A stretch of 64,000 nucleotides of DNA. Source: Acheta domesticus (lineage: Eukaryota > Arthropoda > Insecta > Orthoptera > Gryllidae). This document shows positions 45,695 to 57,879 of the stretch, one piece after another. The DNA lies in the NCBI GenBank assembly GCA_031308135.1, contig JAHLJT010000631.1:210536731-210600730 (forward strand). Direction: 5' to 3'. The notes beneath the pieces are model-generated. The model was not told the DNA's origin. It saw only the letters and a program-made list of their open reading frames with translations, and made no database searches. Position numbers and translations under genes: made by a program. Numbering within the stretch: the first letter of the stretch is position 1; each line of letters opens with the position of its first letter.

Positions 45695-47450
45695 CAACTT
45701 TAATCCATTATTCGAGACAGGATCGGGTGACATTGGAGCGTTGTATTCGAGCCTTCGTCGTAGGAGACAGTGAGGGGGCAGTGCTGCCCGGTTGCCTTCG
45801 GGCCAGGTGGCACTACCTTCAGTAGGTGCGACCGAAGTTTGTACCCGCGAAAAGCGGACTTGGTTCTTGGGGGCACGGTGAGAATTGATCCGTGTTCGTC
45901 CGAAGAAGAGTTCGGGAGAACACGGCCGTTTTTGACCGAATATTTCGAACACTTACTAGAGAGGAGGCCTGGTCGCACTGCGTCTCACGCGTTCTGGCGT
46001 ACATGACCGAACTTCGAAGTCAAATAATTATTCAGCGCAAAACGGGCGACGAACGGCGAAAGAGTCGCATAAGCGGTAATAGTAGCGTCTTGCCGTCTGC
46101 ATGAAGAAGCGACTCGGGCTCCGTCTAATTGAAAAGCTCTGTATAAATTCTGCACGGCGTGCGCCGGCCAGTCTCAATGACACCTCTCGGCGCTGAAGTA
46201 CTGAAACTCCAAGGGAGGGTCCGCAACCGACGGTCTGGAAGGGGTTTCGAAACTGTAAATATCGCTCGAGGACTGCAAAAGTGATACAATAAGAAATACG
46301 AATTTCGAATTAATCCACTCTACAGAATTGCAAACTGGTCTACTTTCCAGCAGCAACAGCAACGTATCTTACAGTAGAGTATTCCACCAAACACATGGCA
46401 GAAGTGTGATTGCAAGAATGATGCATTTCAATACAAGGTGAAAACGTCAAACTCATTTCTCTCAACACCTGATTTTTTGAGTTCTACCAGTATTGCATTC
46501 AACGAACGATGTATTAAATATAAACAATTTCAAGATACGTAGCCCACGTTTGTGGCCAGTAGTTCCTCCCACAAATCCCCAGTACTCGTAGTAAGCCCCA
46601 GTACTGGTAGTACTCCCCAGTACTCATATTGTATTAATTCCTAAAAAACGTACAGTCCATGATTTTATTTACTAGAACTGCGCAGCGGGGAAAATGATGA
46701 ATGTGTTCACATATTGCGTTATCTATATATTCTAGAGAAGTATTTTCAATTAGAAAGCAATGATTCACTTGTGGCGATGCCACTTTTTTCGATGTTACAG
46801 TTGCATCTTAACACGCCGTACCTGCGGCTACTGAGCAGATCTTAATTAACGTCAATTGAGAGTTCCGAGCGCATTCCAGTGAATGACAGCTCCCGGCCTA
46901 CTCGTATGCGTGTTCGCGCGCTGATCGTTTTGAAAGCAGTCCGACCAGTTGCAATCTCTCGGTCATGAGAGGTCCAGAAGCCTCTTGCTTTCGCCGTTCC
47001 CTTCGCCTCGCGGGACACCGTGTCAATAGGTCAGGTATGCGACTCATTAGAGCGTCACCATTTTATAAATAAGTCATTGAATGTATTTTCTAAATTACAC
47101 GGATTTTAAATAAGCGCCAGAAAGAAACACTGTATTTAAAATCCAACACATGAACACGCGACGAAAAGTGATTAATCATGAAATTGTTGTTATTGAAACA
47201 CCTATGAGATAATTATAAACGCGAAAAGTTTTTTGTATCGCAGAGAAGGAATGAAATCTGTTGATGGAATAGAACGACTGAGTTCTTGCTTGATGGTTTG
47301 TAAACGAGTAATTTAATTTGCAGCGCTCGTGTAAGGAAATTAGTACCTACACTGTTTACGGCTAAGTCTATTTCGCTGTACGTGTGCCGTAACGGAGTCA
47401 TGGCCATATGGACTGAAGGCTGCGATGAAAACACCGAGACGACATGAATC
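45695..47450. other. Mixed stretch, no gene recognised
   Basis: The moderate-GC segment at 45730-46110 has frames of 60-92 codons on both strands without motifs. A near-tandem CCCCAGTACT repeat lies at 46578-46625. The rest is AT-rich. Confidence 0.4.
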
Positions 47451-47457
47451 AACATGG

Positions 47458-47835
47458 CTCCTGCCACGCGGGATGGGGGCTCCGAGCCGCCCGAGCCTCA
47501 GTCCGGGTGGCCCCCAGTTGCGCTCTCGGCTTCGTCATGGCAGTGACCCGATAATTTGGGAAAGGGAGACGGTGTCCCGGCGCATGTGAGTGGCACGTTG
47601 TCATACGACAATATTGACTCCGGTCCTAGCCCGGATAGCTAGTAGCTCTGAGCTGGCAGGACGGCCTATTACCCAGGCATTGTATGGGGAGGTTGTCGTG
47701 AGGGCTTACTGGGTACCGGCCGGATGCGGTTATCGGCCTGTCGGCGTACTTGTGCGTCGGCGGGTGGGTGCGGATAAGAGCAAAAGCTCACGTGCCCACC
47801 CCGGGGACTCGTTCCTCCCGACAGAACAAGTTTAA
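47458..47835 (+). repeat. Repeat family B, copy 2
   Basis: It shares GGTGGCCCCCAGTTG-type sequence, CATGGCAGTGACCCGATAAT, TAGTAGCTCTGAGCTGGCAG, GGCATTGTATGGGGAGG and GCCCACCCCGGGGACTCG with copy 1 (21305-21768, minus). The frame at 47590-47835 contains SSSELAGRP and ALYGEVVVRAYWV, resembling the frame in copy 1. It lacks the 5' part present there. Confidence 0.7.
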
Positions 47836-47839
47836 GTTG

Positions 47840-48120
47840 TGGACTTGTAGCCCACGCTAGGTCCATACTGCCTCGCGTGTTGAGAATCCCAAGGGTATAT
47901 ACTAGTAAGTTTTTATGAATTCGTATTAAACTAGTACTAGTACAGAATGACACAGACTTTCTCTCACTAGTCAGCTTTCTAATCTCTCTAGTTCAGCTAG
48001 TTTTGCGGTATTGCTACAGCTGCTGCCTCTCAGCGCCAACATGATATTTTATTACATTTTCTCAACTTTTCGGACCCTCATAGAAGAATGTGAAAATGTC
48101 TAAGAATATTGCAAAAGAGT
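47840..48120. other. Non-coding stretch, nothing recognised
   Basis: AT-rich with a CTAGT-rich segment (47900-47990). Confidence 0.4.
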
Positions 48121-48124
48121 AAAA

Positions 48125-48440
48125 CAAGTCTTATATGCAAATCTTCATTGAACATTTTGGAGCAGTTCTTGAAAAAAAATGTCGTTTGAGCACTTCTGAA
48201 AATGCGCAATTTTGAGTTCATTTTCCCAGAAAAGTTTTGAGTTTCTGAGAAACTTTATTAGAAATAATTTGAAGCACTTCTACTCAAATGCAATAATGTA
48301 AAGAAAATCCCTAAAATAAAAGATCTATTTCTGAAGAACAGATTTCCTTCAAACAAAAAATCTCCTTATTCGATTCTGTACTTGCTGGATTACGCCGAAA
48401 AAAATTAAACTTTTGCATTTTTCAAAAATTCACATATATT
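48125..48440 (+). repeat. AT-rich repeat family D, internal module
   Basis: It aligns with 39885-40095. The segment GAAGAACAGATTTCCTTCAA also aligns with AAAGAACAGATTTCATTAAA at 58265, linking it to the long copy at 57880-58790. Confidence 0.5.
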
Positions 48441-48444
48441 AAGA

Positions 48445-51400
48445 GTGAAATTGACTGAATCTGAGACCTACGTCATTTGCGAGGATGAAATCTGAAGTGG
48501 CAAAATATTTTTAATTTGGTGAATGGCTGATAAGAGGATAGACTGGGGGCAGGTAGAATTGGACCCAACTGAACGACCTGCTGGAACGACGGGAGTACAA
48601 ACGTCTATTACTACAAGGAAGTTTAGGTCCGGGGACAGGACTGGTAACCGCCCACATCGTCGTTTCCGCACATCTTGCGGGCTACTTGATCTGTGGTACT
48701 AGGCCGGCCTTTCGCCACCCGGACCGCGTACCTGCCATTGCCTATTGTTTTGGACTTATGCAGCCAGCTCCAAACCTGCTGTCTGCACGTTGTCATGACT
48801 TAACAATATTTTTCAAAAGTTTCATTTCCAAATTCGAGGGCAAACGATTATTAAAAAATCACAGATTCAAACATTACAACATTCACGTCATCCAGGAGCA
48901 TTCCTTCACTCAATTTTATTTGTACAAGTCCTTATGTGCGTGTAACATAATAGTATTTCTCTTTAATATTAATTTCCAATCAGGAACGTCAGCTCTCACA
49001 ACAAATAGCGACGTAGAGTCTCGCACAGCTCCTATCTCATTAGTGCTTGTATAGTCGTATTTGAGGGGGAGTTCAAAGACGCAGTGGAACAGCGCAGAAA
49101 CATGGGCCAACTATGGACCACATCGATTACCGTACCACGTGCCAATGAATATCAAACCACACATCCAAGTTCAAGGGACCTCCTCTAACTTCCACTACAC
49201 GTCCAGATTGCAAAACAACTTTAATCAAGTACGTAAACAATACCGTTGAATAAAACAGGTAAAATAAACTATGAACAATGTAATTGTTTACGGCTATATA
49301 GAGAAAGCAGCGACGAGGTGGCTTTGAAAGCAGAGATTCCCTTAGACTCTTGCATTTCGTTTACAGGGCCCTCAAAATTTAAATTATAAATCTGCTTCTT
49401 GGTTTTACTAATTCGTAATATAATATGCGTTGATTAATGTGGAAAGATTTTTTTTCCAATTCGTAATGGTTATCACATAATTATACATCATGGAGATTAA
49501 TTGCAAACTATTTCATCAAATTACTGCCATTATACCACATTTTTTCTTCATTCGCTCACGAACATACGATATACAGAGATTGATTTTTTGTAGTACTTCA
49601 TAACTTTCCCTTACGGGCTACGTGTAGACGAAATAAAAAAAATTCAAATGACATCAACTAATAATGGCACGAGAATTAAGATTCTAGTGCTAAGGATCAC
49701 AATACTTGGCAAAACGTTTCGAACTAAACTTCGTACGTCGTATTTGCATCCCAGACATGGCTTTTGCTCATCTTTCCTGCCAACGAATACATCCGACCCT
49801 ATAAGCTTGAAGACCAGTAGGGAAGGTGAACTCTTTATTTTTTAATAATACCTGTTCGACAATCATAAAAGAGCACATCATTTTTCTTTGCTTACTTAAT
49901 TCCAAGAATTGTCTACGTACCTTAGCCGACGCCTTCAGGAGAGTCAACTAAGTTAAGCAGCTAAAATTGTACAGAATCCTCTGCTCACCTGCAAAGACAA
50001 AAAAAGATTAATACAAAAAATGAACACTTGCAATTACTATTACTATACTACAATAATTCAGTCATTGTAAGTGAACTCTCACAGTTTTCGTTTCTATGAA
50101 GAAGCAAATTCACAAAGTAGTCCACATGTGCTAGACGCCACGTTTGAGAATTATTTGTTTTGAAACTTAGTATACCTATTTTTTATTAATTTTAATATAA
50201 TGAGTGAAAGGAGTCGCATAGTTTTCAATTTGCCTAAATAATGACACGTATTTACACATTTATATTCATCCCCTTAAAACACCTAAACATTCCACTGCAA
50301 ACAGGTGTGTAATTTATCAATAAAGATAGTGAATCTTAAAATAAAATAATGTTTTAATTGAAAAAAACTACGAAATGCTATTGTTTATTCGCTCGGTATA
50401 CAACTCGCCAAGGAAACATGAAAGTTTCGTAAAATTTATATCAAAATTATGGACACAAAAACACGCAAGGATACTGGGATTACTTGGAATACTTTGTTCG
50501 GGAATTATTCCTCAATCCTGAGTCAGCGAGGTTTTAGACACATAGAAATTCTCAGATTGGGGCAGACATGTCTAACCGTGCTCGAACGAGCCATTTGCCA
50601 GCCTGGGGAGCCCGGCGCTCCTACGGGCACGGGCAACTTCCCCTCACTCAGCTCTCGTTTCCCCTTCAAATCCAGAAAGGGGTGGATATGCGCAAGCTGA
50701 AACGGCGCGAGGCGGTCAATAGTGGTTTCTTCCGAAAATGTTTGCCAGATTTGTTCTCTCAAATAACCGAGAATTGTATTATGTTTATATTCTTCACTAC
50801 TCCTTGCCATTTCATGTTTATTTTCTTACTAAATTCTCCCTTATATAAACATATTTGCTAAGTGACAGGAATATATTTGAATGGCGAATTCTTTCCTCGT
50901 TTTCGTCTTGTATTGTTTTATTATATTATTCAGTTATTTACTGTACTTAGCAATAATGTGAAATAAATTAAGAAGTCTCTAAATTAACAATTCTCGCTTA
51001 AGGACGGACAGCACTTTCAACAGACAAGAATATTTGTCTGTAAAACCTTCTAACCCGAACCTAGAAAATTCATGCTTTTATATCACTCTTAAGTACACAG
51101 GATTACAAAATCAGTATTATTTTCTTTCATTTTTTTATTTTACTCCCTTTTCTTTTACTCCTCGAGAATTTGAAATTGGACTAATGTATTATTTCATTTT
51201 AATGGATAATTTCTTTGCCTTAAAGAGAATTGGAATTAATAGAGCTAAATTTGTGACAATAACTGTCAAGTAACGTCTCCCAAATACTGACATGGCCCAG
51301 GTATTCAGTGACGTAACACCACTACGTAGCTATTGGTACAACCTTTACTTTTAAATCTTGCCAATTTCTCTGGAAGCAGTGCCCGCGAGCTCAAATAAGC

Positions 51401-52360
51401 TTGTTATCTTGTCCACGACCTTGGAAATGGCATGCCTGGATTAACGCATCACTGGAAGTCAGGCGTATCTGCAACCTGCAACGCTCATTTCGCTGCCACT
51501 CACCTTACATCGCGCACAACTCGGAAACGATGCTTCCTAGGACCTTCAAAGAATGTTTTCGTTTCCCTTCAGAAAGATAGAGTTAAGTTTTAATCTGCCA
51601 AATGAAACCTTCGTGGAGGTTCTGTTACATTTTTGGCGGGACGGACTCTAGAAATTGTGTTCCAAAGCGCCAATGCAGCAATGTCGTTTTAAAACAATCA
51701 TTTAAAAAGTTATATTTTTTGAAAATCTAATCCCATGCGAAAAAATATTTTGGGTCTTATTACATTTAACGGATACTTAACCTACTCACAAATTTCTGTT
51801 CCATCCACTGCACTATCCGCCGCCGCAACATTTATAAATGATTCGTGATTTTAAAGATACCATGACCACACCGATCGAAATACTCGATACGTTTTCTCCC
51901 GATAGGATACAGTGTGCGTCATTTGTGAAGACAACTGTATATTCTCCACAGCACTCGATGAAAATGGGCACACATTCAGACATAATGACAAGTTCAGAGA
52001 AACTTAGATGAAAGACCACTCCTATTAAACGACCACCTCATTTAACGACTGCTTGTCTTGGAGCGGGCATTGAAACCCATATACCGTACGCAAATCGCAC
52101 CATTCTTAATATATACTATCTCCCGGACCACTGACCAGCCCCTTCACAGCAGCTTTCTTAGTTTGACCTTTGAAAAGCCAACATTCAGGAACATTTTTGG
52201 CGACATTGTAAAAGGCATTCGCACGTATTGCGCTGCGACTAAGCTCCAATCCTCGAGGAAATAGGGCCATAGTGTAGTGGCGGCCTCTGAGATGGTACAA
52301 CAGCTGCTCGCTCCATTTTAGTTTCATGTTTTCTAATGTGACGGCGGATATGAAATTGAC
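48445..52360. other. Long non-coding stretch, nothing recognised
   Basis: Moderate-GC segments at 48530-48760 and 51290-51660 have no recognised content; frames are at most 122 codons without domains. Mostly AT-rich. Confidence 0.4.
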
Positions 52361-52432
52361 CTTACGTTTAATCGACGTACGAGACGTACGACGTATGTAC
52401 GTTTAATCGACGTAAATGACGTACGAGAAATC
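52358..52432. repeat. Direct repeat rich in ACGTAC palindromes (about 37 bp x 2)
   Basis: ACGTTTAATCGACGTACGAG and ACGTTTAATCGACGTAAATG lie in tandem, with GACGTACGACGTATGTACG between and GACGTACGAG after. Confidence 0.9.
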
Positions 52433-52434
52433 TG

Positions 52435-53235
52435 GTACGGTAAAATATCAATGTTGAAGCCACAGTCAATGACTTGCCCCTTAACACGCGAGTGTCTGAG
52501 TTGCGTCGGGAATCTGTATCATGTGCTCGCCGAAGACCCAGCGCTTGATGATTGGTTTTAATTGTGCGAAGAGGTGCAGGAAAAGTGAGTGTTTGGGCTC
52601 CTGTGATAGACTGTGTCATGTACAACCAAATGTTAGTATGAGTATACAGGAAAAAAAGGGGGATTGTAACCGGTGGACCACTATTTGGAATACTAAATGA
52701 AAATTGTTTAAGCATTTTACTTTTTAAAATATTCTATCGCTTCTCATGGTTAAAGCATTTAGGTACGAAATATGACTTAGTCATTTGCATGAAAATATGC
52801 ACAAAAAAGGAAAATAAAACTTTGCCGAAATGTTTTATTTTTCGTAATTTGTGCACATACAGCCATTAAATAAGTTCTTTAGATGAAAATAGGTACATTT
52901 CATAACATCCAATGTGCAGTAACAAGTCCATGCGTTGTAAAAAAAAATTACATCCCCCAATTATGCAACTACCCCTCTAAAAGACCACTTTTTCATTAAC
53001 CAACAGTGGTCGTTTAATACAGGTTTCATAGTACAGATCTTCACTTATGATACCATTCAGAATACCCATTCACACTGTTATACGACATCATGTACAAAAA
53101 TGCAACATCAGATCTATCGCCCCTGTCTATGTTCCTGAAGGTTGAAAGGTGCGCACGTGCGTCTGTCTTGGTGGACGGAGACAAAGCGGCACTCGACGCC
53201 ACGCGGCTCCCGGGAGTCGAGTCAGTCGCAACCAC
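52435..53235. other. AT-rich non-coding stretch, nothing recognised
   Basis: The 115-codon minus-strand frame at 52368-52715 partly overlaps the ACGTAC repeat and has no domain. Confidence 0.4.
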
Positions 53236-53239
53236 ATCC

Positions 53240-53430
53240 GTCGCGCTTTATGTGCTAATGCGGCCGGGGCGGGGCGGGGGCGGGGGCGGCTCGTCCCAGT
53301 CGTTAGCTCCGCTGACGAAGCGCCGCGCCGCGCGACGCTCCCCACCACTGCCTCTCGGTTCCGTTCCGCCAACACCAGACTGCTCTCTTGCGGATTCGCG
53401 TCAACAGACAAGCCCGGCCTCCCGCACCGC
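53240..53430. other. CpG-rich island 17
   Basis: It starts CGGGGCGGGGCGGGGGCGGG and continues CpG-dense. Frames of 100-145 codons on both strands lack motifs. Confidence 0.65.
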
Positions 53431-53529
53431 TCGAAAACGTCACACTGGTAAACGTGTTCTTTCTGCCTCGCATCGAAATACTGGCACAACATCGAAGCGT
53501 ACAATAACACCTTACTGTAGCAGATAACA

Positions 53530-55485
53530 GAGCGTTATTGTTCCTAAGAGGTACAGTCGTTAATCTTATTCAAAACTACCTGTGTCTGGGCCTGTAAAGA
53601 GTGTAGAAAAAATTAAGTACTCGGGTGCGCTGCGTTAGTCAGTGGGATATTCAATTAGTAAGTGGGTACTCGTTGACATGATTCCTATGGGGTTCCTCTG
53701 CGATTTCCGAGTAATATGACACGAGAATAGCGAATCATAGGTAAGTGTTAACCATCGGAGGAGTTTTCTCGAGTCATAATTAAAAGAGAATATTGAGCAT
53801 CTATTTTGTTTATCAGATAATGTACAGTAAAAATTTGAAGGGCACAACACGAAAAGAATCGCTCGAAACGAAAAATGTGAAACCTTGAAACGTTGAAGCC
53901 CATTAGTTTTGATTTCCACACGTTCGCCACAATTCAGACGGAAGCAAGACTGACAGAACAAGGAAGGTCTCAGGCGGAAGGCCTCAAAGTTTTTGCATTA
54001 TTAGCTCATTTAATGTTGAACTCTGTTAAGTTTGCAACAAAATGAGCACTTCCAAGATAAAGTACACCTATTATCCAAAAAATCTCAGTACTCCTTTACA
54101 TCATGTTAACCTTAGAATACTATTTTTCATATGCAGTATTCATTAATAATCTGTACATTATCTTTATTTCCATGTTACACATTTTACATCGGTAGTAATC
54201 TGTGAAACTCGTAAATAGTCTAGTCATTAATAACTATATTAATAAATGCCAATGATTATGGATGTATTACTTCTCACTTCTCTCAAGTAGTCATTTATTT
54301 TCATCTAAGAGTATAATGTGGTAATTAAGTCATAAAACTTGTGATAACTGCGATAGCAAGAATCGTAAGCTTTGCCAGCAAATATTTCCCTCTGCCAGCG
54401 AAAAGACACCTGATAGAAATTTTTTCTTAAGTTGGTACGGCTAGTTGATGCCCATTTAGCAGTGTTTCCAACGAAGATATATATTTTAAGCCGTAAATCT
54501 TCGAGGTACGTTACGATAGTGACATTAACCTGTTCTTGATCGTTTGCATTATTGTCATCTCTGGTCGATAAGCGAAGATTACATGAAAGTTTATCACAGT
54601 ATTATACATTGTGCAAGATAATGATATAATGATCACACTTCTGTTAACACTTTGCGCGAATATATCAAGTTTTTGCAAATTCCGAGAGTACATCAACATC
54701 TTCCTTAATAAGCACATTTTAACGCGAACGTCTGCACAGCAATACGTGGAATAGTTGGGTTATCCAGCTATCATGCGTCAAATTGTTATTAAATTCACAC
54801 AGTGTATTACAACTTTTTAGGCAACATTCTCCACTTTCTAAATACCTACGTGGTAACGTTTATAATTTTACTTTCTCGTACACGTACTACAGGCCTAGAC
54901 AGTATAATGCTGCAAAAATAATGGTTGTTTTTCTACCGAAAAACTCGTTTCCTGGGTTCCTGATAACGAAAAAGTGCATTATTCTATCTCCAGGTCGGTC
55001 GCTCGTAATAAATTACTTTCTCTTACTTTCTACAAGAGTAATCAGAATCGTTGGTGTTTAATACCGAAATACTTGCAGTTATTCAGGTACCAAGAACAGA
55101 CAGTGAGCTTAAGTGTACAAAACAAAATGTCGACATTTTGAAATGAGTACGCCAAAGAAACGTACGAGTACGAGATGTGAACATTATTATTTAGTAAGAA
55201 TTCAAGGAAACATTGGGATCATTCTCAAAATGTGAGGCAGAAGCCATGTTAATTCATGCCACTCTAGAATTGTTTACAATACTCAACTGTTTTATGTGGT
55301 CATGACTTATTTGCCGTACACGTACGACAAAGTCTCTTTGCACTTTCTGTCAAAAAAACAGTGAGGTTAAAAACTAGTTTTCATTCATGATGTGGTGGAC
55401 AAGTAGATTTCTCTGAAAATGAATAGAAAACATTAGTATTCAAGATTATGACGGATTTTTGAGCGGGAATTAAACCTGTGCGGTA
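53530..55485. other. AT-rich non-coding stretch, nothing recognised
   Basis: Frames are at most 108 codons, with no domains. The left part of the mariner remnant may begin within the last 100 bp. Confidence 0.45.
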
Positions 55486-55489
55486 AGTT

Positions 55490-55970
55490 TGATACGTTAT
55501 TTTGAAAGGGATTACAAACGTCAAACTTTGCAGTGGAAGCATCCAGAATCGCCTGCCCATAAGAAATTCGAAACGCAACCCATACATTGGTAATGCCTTG
55601 TTAAACGCCTCTTGGAATGGCTATGATTCTGTTTTTCTGTGATTATTTGGAGTAGGAACGCACTATCAACAGCTAATACTACATGTCTGGAATGGCAGAG
55701 AAAACTAGAGCTATTTTGCCCCCCCCCCCCCAGACAATAGACCTCATGCGGAAAACTGACGCTGGAAACTATCGTCAAAGTGGATTTAGCCAAGGAACTC
55801 CTATCACATTCTTATAGCCCTGACATTGCCTCTTTTATCGGTTTGGTCCGATTAAAGGAGCTTTGCGTGACATCTTGTTCAACGACAACGAAGAGGTAAA
55901 GAAAACAGCACTAAATATTGGCCTCGCGATCAATGTAAAGAATTCCACGCTGAAGGAATTCCCATAAGAT
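55490..55970 (+). pseudogene. Mariner (DD34D) transposase remnant, second copy
   Basis: At 55498-55590 one frame reads YFERDYKRQTLQWKHPESP then AHKKFETQP, the well-known mariner segment after the first catalytic Asp; it ends at TAA 55591. Around 55660-55700 INS-stop-YYMS is the next conserved block. SYSPDIA at 55810-55830 corresponds to the PYSPDLAP block with the third Asp. FGPIKGALRDILFNDNEEVK at 55842-55901 is the next conserved block, ending KEFP-stop at 55968. At least three frame changes and several stops show it is dead. It appears to belong to a different mariner lineage from the remnant at 11838. Terminal repeats were not identified. A poly-C run (55719-55730) interrupts it. Confidence 0.88.
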
Positions 55971-56346
55971 GGAACAAGTGCAGACTATTGCAAACAGTAA
56001 AAAAAAATTAAAAAAAAAAGTATGGATTTAATGAAACATTTTTACTGTAAGGCTAATTGCTTAATTATTGAACCACTCGTAGATTAATAAAGTTTATAAA
56101 CCAACTAAAGAGGTAACTTTAGGTGTTTTTTCGTACCTGAAGAGTCATATGCATTCGTGATATGCGAAAAGATACGGGATGTAACTTTTCCGCCAGATTA
56201 TAAATAAAAAATTATTGGAGTTTCATGTTTTGATTGTTCAAAAAAGGATACCATAAAATTAAATTAATACTTTTCGTAGATCTTTCTCCTGATTCCGTGC
56301 TTTCTCGACACTCGATTCTGCGGTGTCTTGACACAGCATTATTTTG

Positions 56347-56780
56347 TTACAGTTCTGTTACCCTCGAATGGCTCTGACCCGGTTGGAACACTTTCTTCAA
56401 TTGTATATTCTTCGCATCGTATTCGTTTTCGTATGCTCTGGAATACTCTTTCACGGCATTAACAAAAGTTTAAGTCAGATGGAATTTCACTAGTTTTCAT
56501 CTCGCAGTCCGCGTCGATTAAATCTTGACGTTCGACGCCATGAGCTGAAACCACTTCCTCAGAGAAATTCCTTCAGTCCCTTTCATTCGCCGTAAATGCT
56601 ACAAAAATAACTCACGAGAGCCTTCGCAATGTTATTGGAATTCGCTTCCTTAATGAATGGTGAGAGAAGCGTAGCGAAATTGGCGTGGTCAGACGAAGTG
56701 CGGGATGGCCCGAGTGTCGCCACGTAAAATAAAGCACTAAGTACTGAAAATAGAATTAATGTGTAGGTTTCAAAAAACAT
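56347..56780 (-). pseudogene. Decayed protein-coding locus, signal-peptide start, three successive frames
   Basis: From ATG 56780 the frame starts MFFETYTLILFSVLSALFYV (signal-peptide or membrane anchor), then SSDHANFATLLSP, FIKEANSNNIAKAL and VSYFCSIYGE before a stop at 56583. A GTGAGT matching a splice donor follows AKAL. A second frame then reads SEEVVSAHGVERQDLIDADC and EMKTSEIPSDL to a stop at about 56460. A third reads TFVNAVKEYSRAYENEYDA, KNIQLKKVFQPG and QSHSRVTEL, ending at TAA 56347-56349. The composition is protein-like in all three pieces. It may be a pseudogene with two frameshifts, or exon 1 followed by chance frames. The LLSP...AKALVSYF part faintly recalls N-termini of insect ionotropic receptors, a weak inference only. 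A GC island lies about 400 bp upstream. Confidence 0.45.
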
Positions 56781-57189
56781 CTTTTACCATTAATAATTAT
56801 ATAACAGACGACAACATATTACTTAGAAACACGATTTGTAATGATGAGTAAACCCAAATTTTGCATCCTTAGTACAATCATAATTTTGAACAGTTGGTTT
56901 CACAAGTTTGAACACCTCAGAAGAGTGGGCTGAACTGGCACGATACATAGTATCATTGACCCAACTTCCTCTTTGCCAAACAATTGACGAAATATTTTGC
57001 ACATTTTTCCTCCTGGAACGTTAGCTTACTCGTAATGTGAAGCCCGAGAGCCTCACGAGAGCACAATTTACATCAACTTCTCATTTTCTTTCCCAAACGC
57101 CAACGAACGGATTTGCCCATCGTTTCCACCTCTCCCTGGGAAAGAGTAAATAAAGCGCTTCAATGCACTTAGGAAAGCGCTTCCGATTT

Positions 57190-57440
57190 CTGCGTGGCAA
57201 GGTCAAAGCCCAAGTCCACCCGCGCACGGCCTGCGGCCGGGCCGGGCAGGGCCGCGCCGCGCCAGGAAGTGAAAACCCATGGCCACCTACGTTGGGTAAC
57301 CCTGCCTCAAGCCAGCCTCTCCCCCGCCACGCCATGTTCTCCCGCGCGCTCTCCCATGACGCTCCGCCCGCCGCCGCCGCCGCCGCCACTGCCGCACAAT
57401 GCCGCCAGCCGCTCGCGCCGCTCTTCAAGGATGAAGAAAG
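57190..57440. other. CpG-rich island 18
   Basis: CpG-dense with CCGCCGCCGCCGCCGCCGCC. Upstream, on the minus strand, of the locus at 56347-56780. Frames of 95-129 codons on both strands. Confidence 0.65.
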
Positions 57441-57444
57441 AAGC

Positions 57445-57875
57445 CAGTGAGAGAGAGAGACGCCCTCCACCCTATCAGGAAACGGGGTTCTGCAATCTTC
57501 GTTCTCTTCTTGCGAAAAGCAAATCTATGTAGTTGAAATCAACTTTACCTGTTAGATCACGAGGTATTAAAAAACCGGCACGCGTTCAAAGTTTCAATGA
57601 AACTCGCTAACAAGGCGCTTCTTCTAATGTATTCAGTGTGCCTACACACTACATATGTGAGTACAGCATATTTTCCCCATCTCCGAAGGCATATTCTGGA
57701 AATTGCGATGATTTTGGGACAATGTGCGTAAGGGAGTTCTTCGCAATAAAGCACGAGATGCCGAAGGAAGGACGCTTAGTATTACGACTACCATCACTAA
57801 ATTAGTCCGCCCCTTCCGCCCACTGACGCAAACATTTTATATCACCGTGAACTTTTGGCAAGTTTCTTCTGACAT
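57445..57875. other. Non-coding stretch, nothing recognised
   Basis: Short GAGA run at 57448-57460, otherwise nothing. Confidence 0.4.
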
Positions 57876-57879
57876 CGTT

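Noticed and set aside
53090..53527. 145-codon plus-strand frame
   Set aside because: Over a CpG island with an equally long opposing frame (127 codons); no recognised domain.
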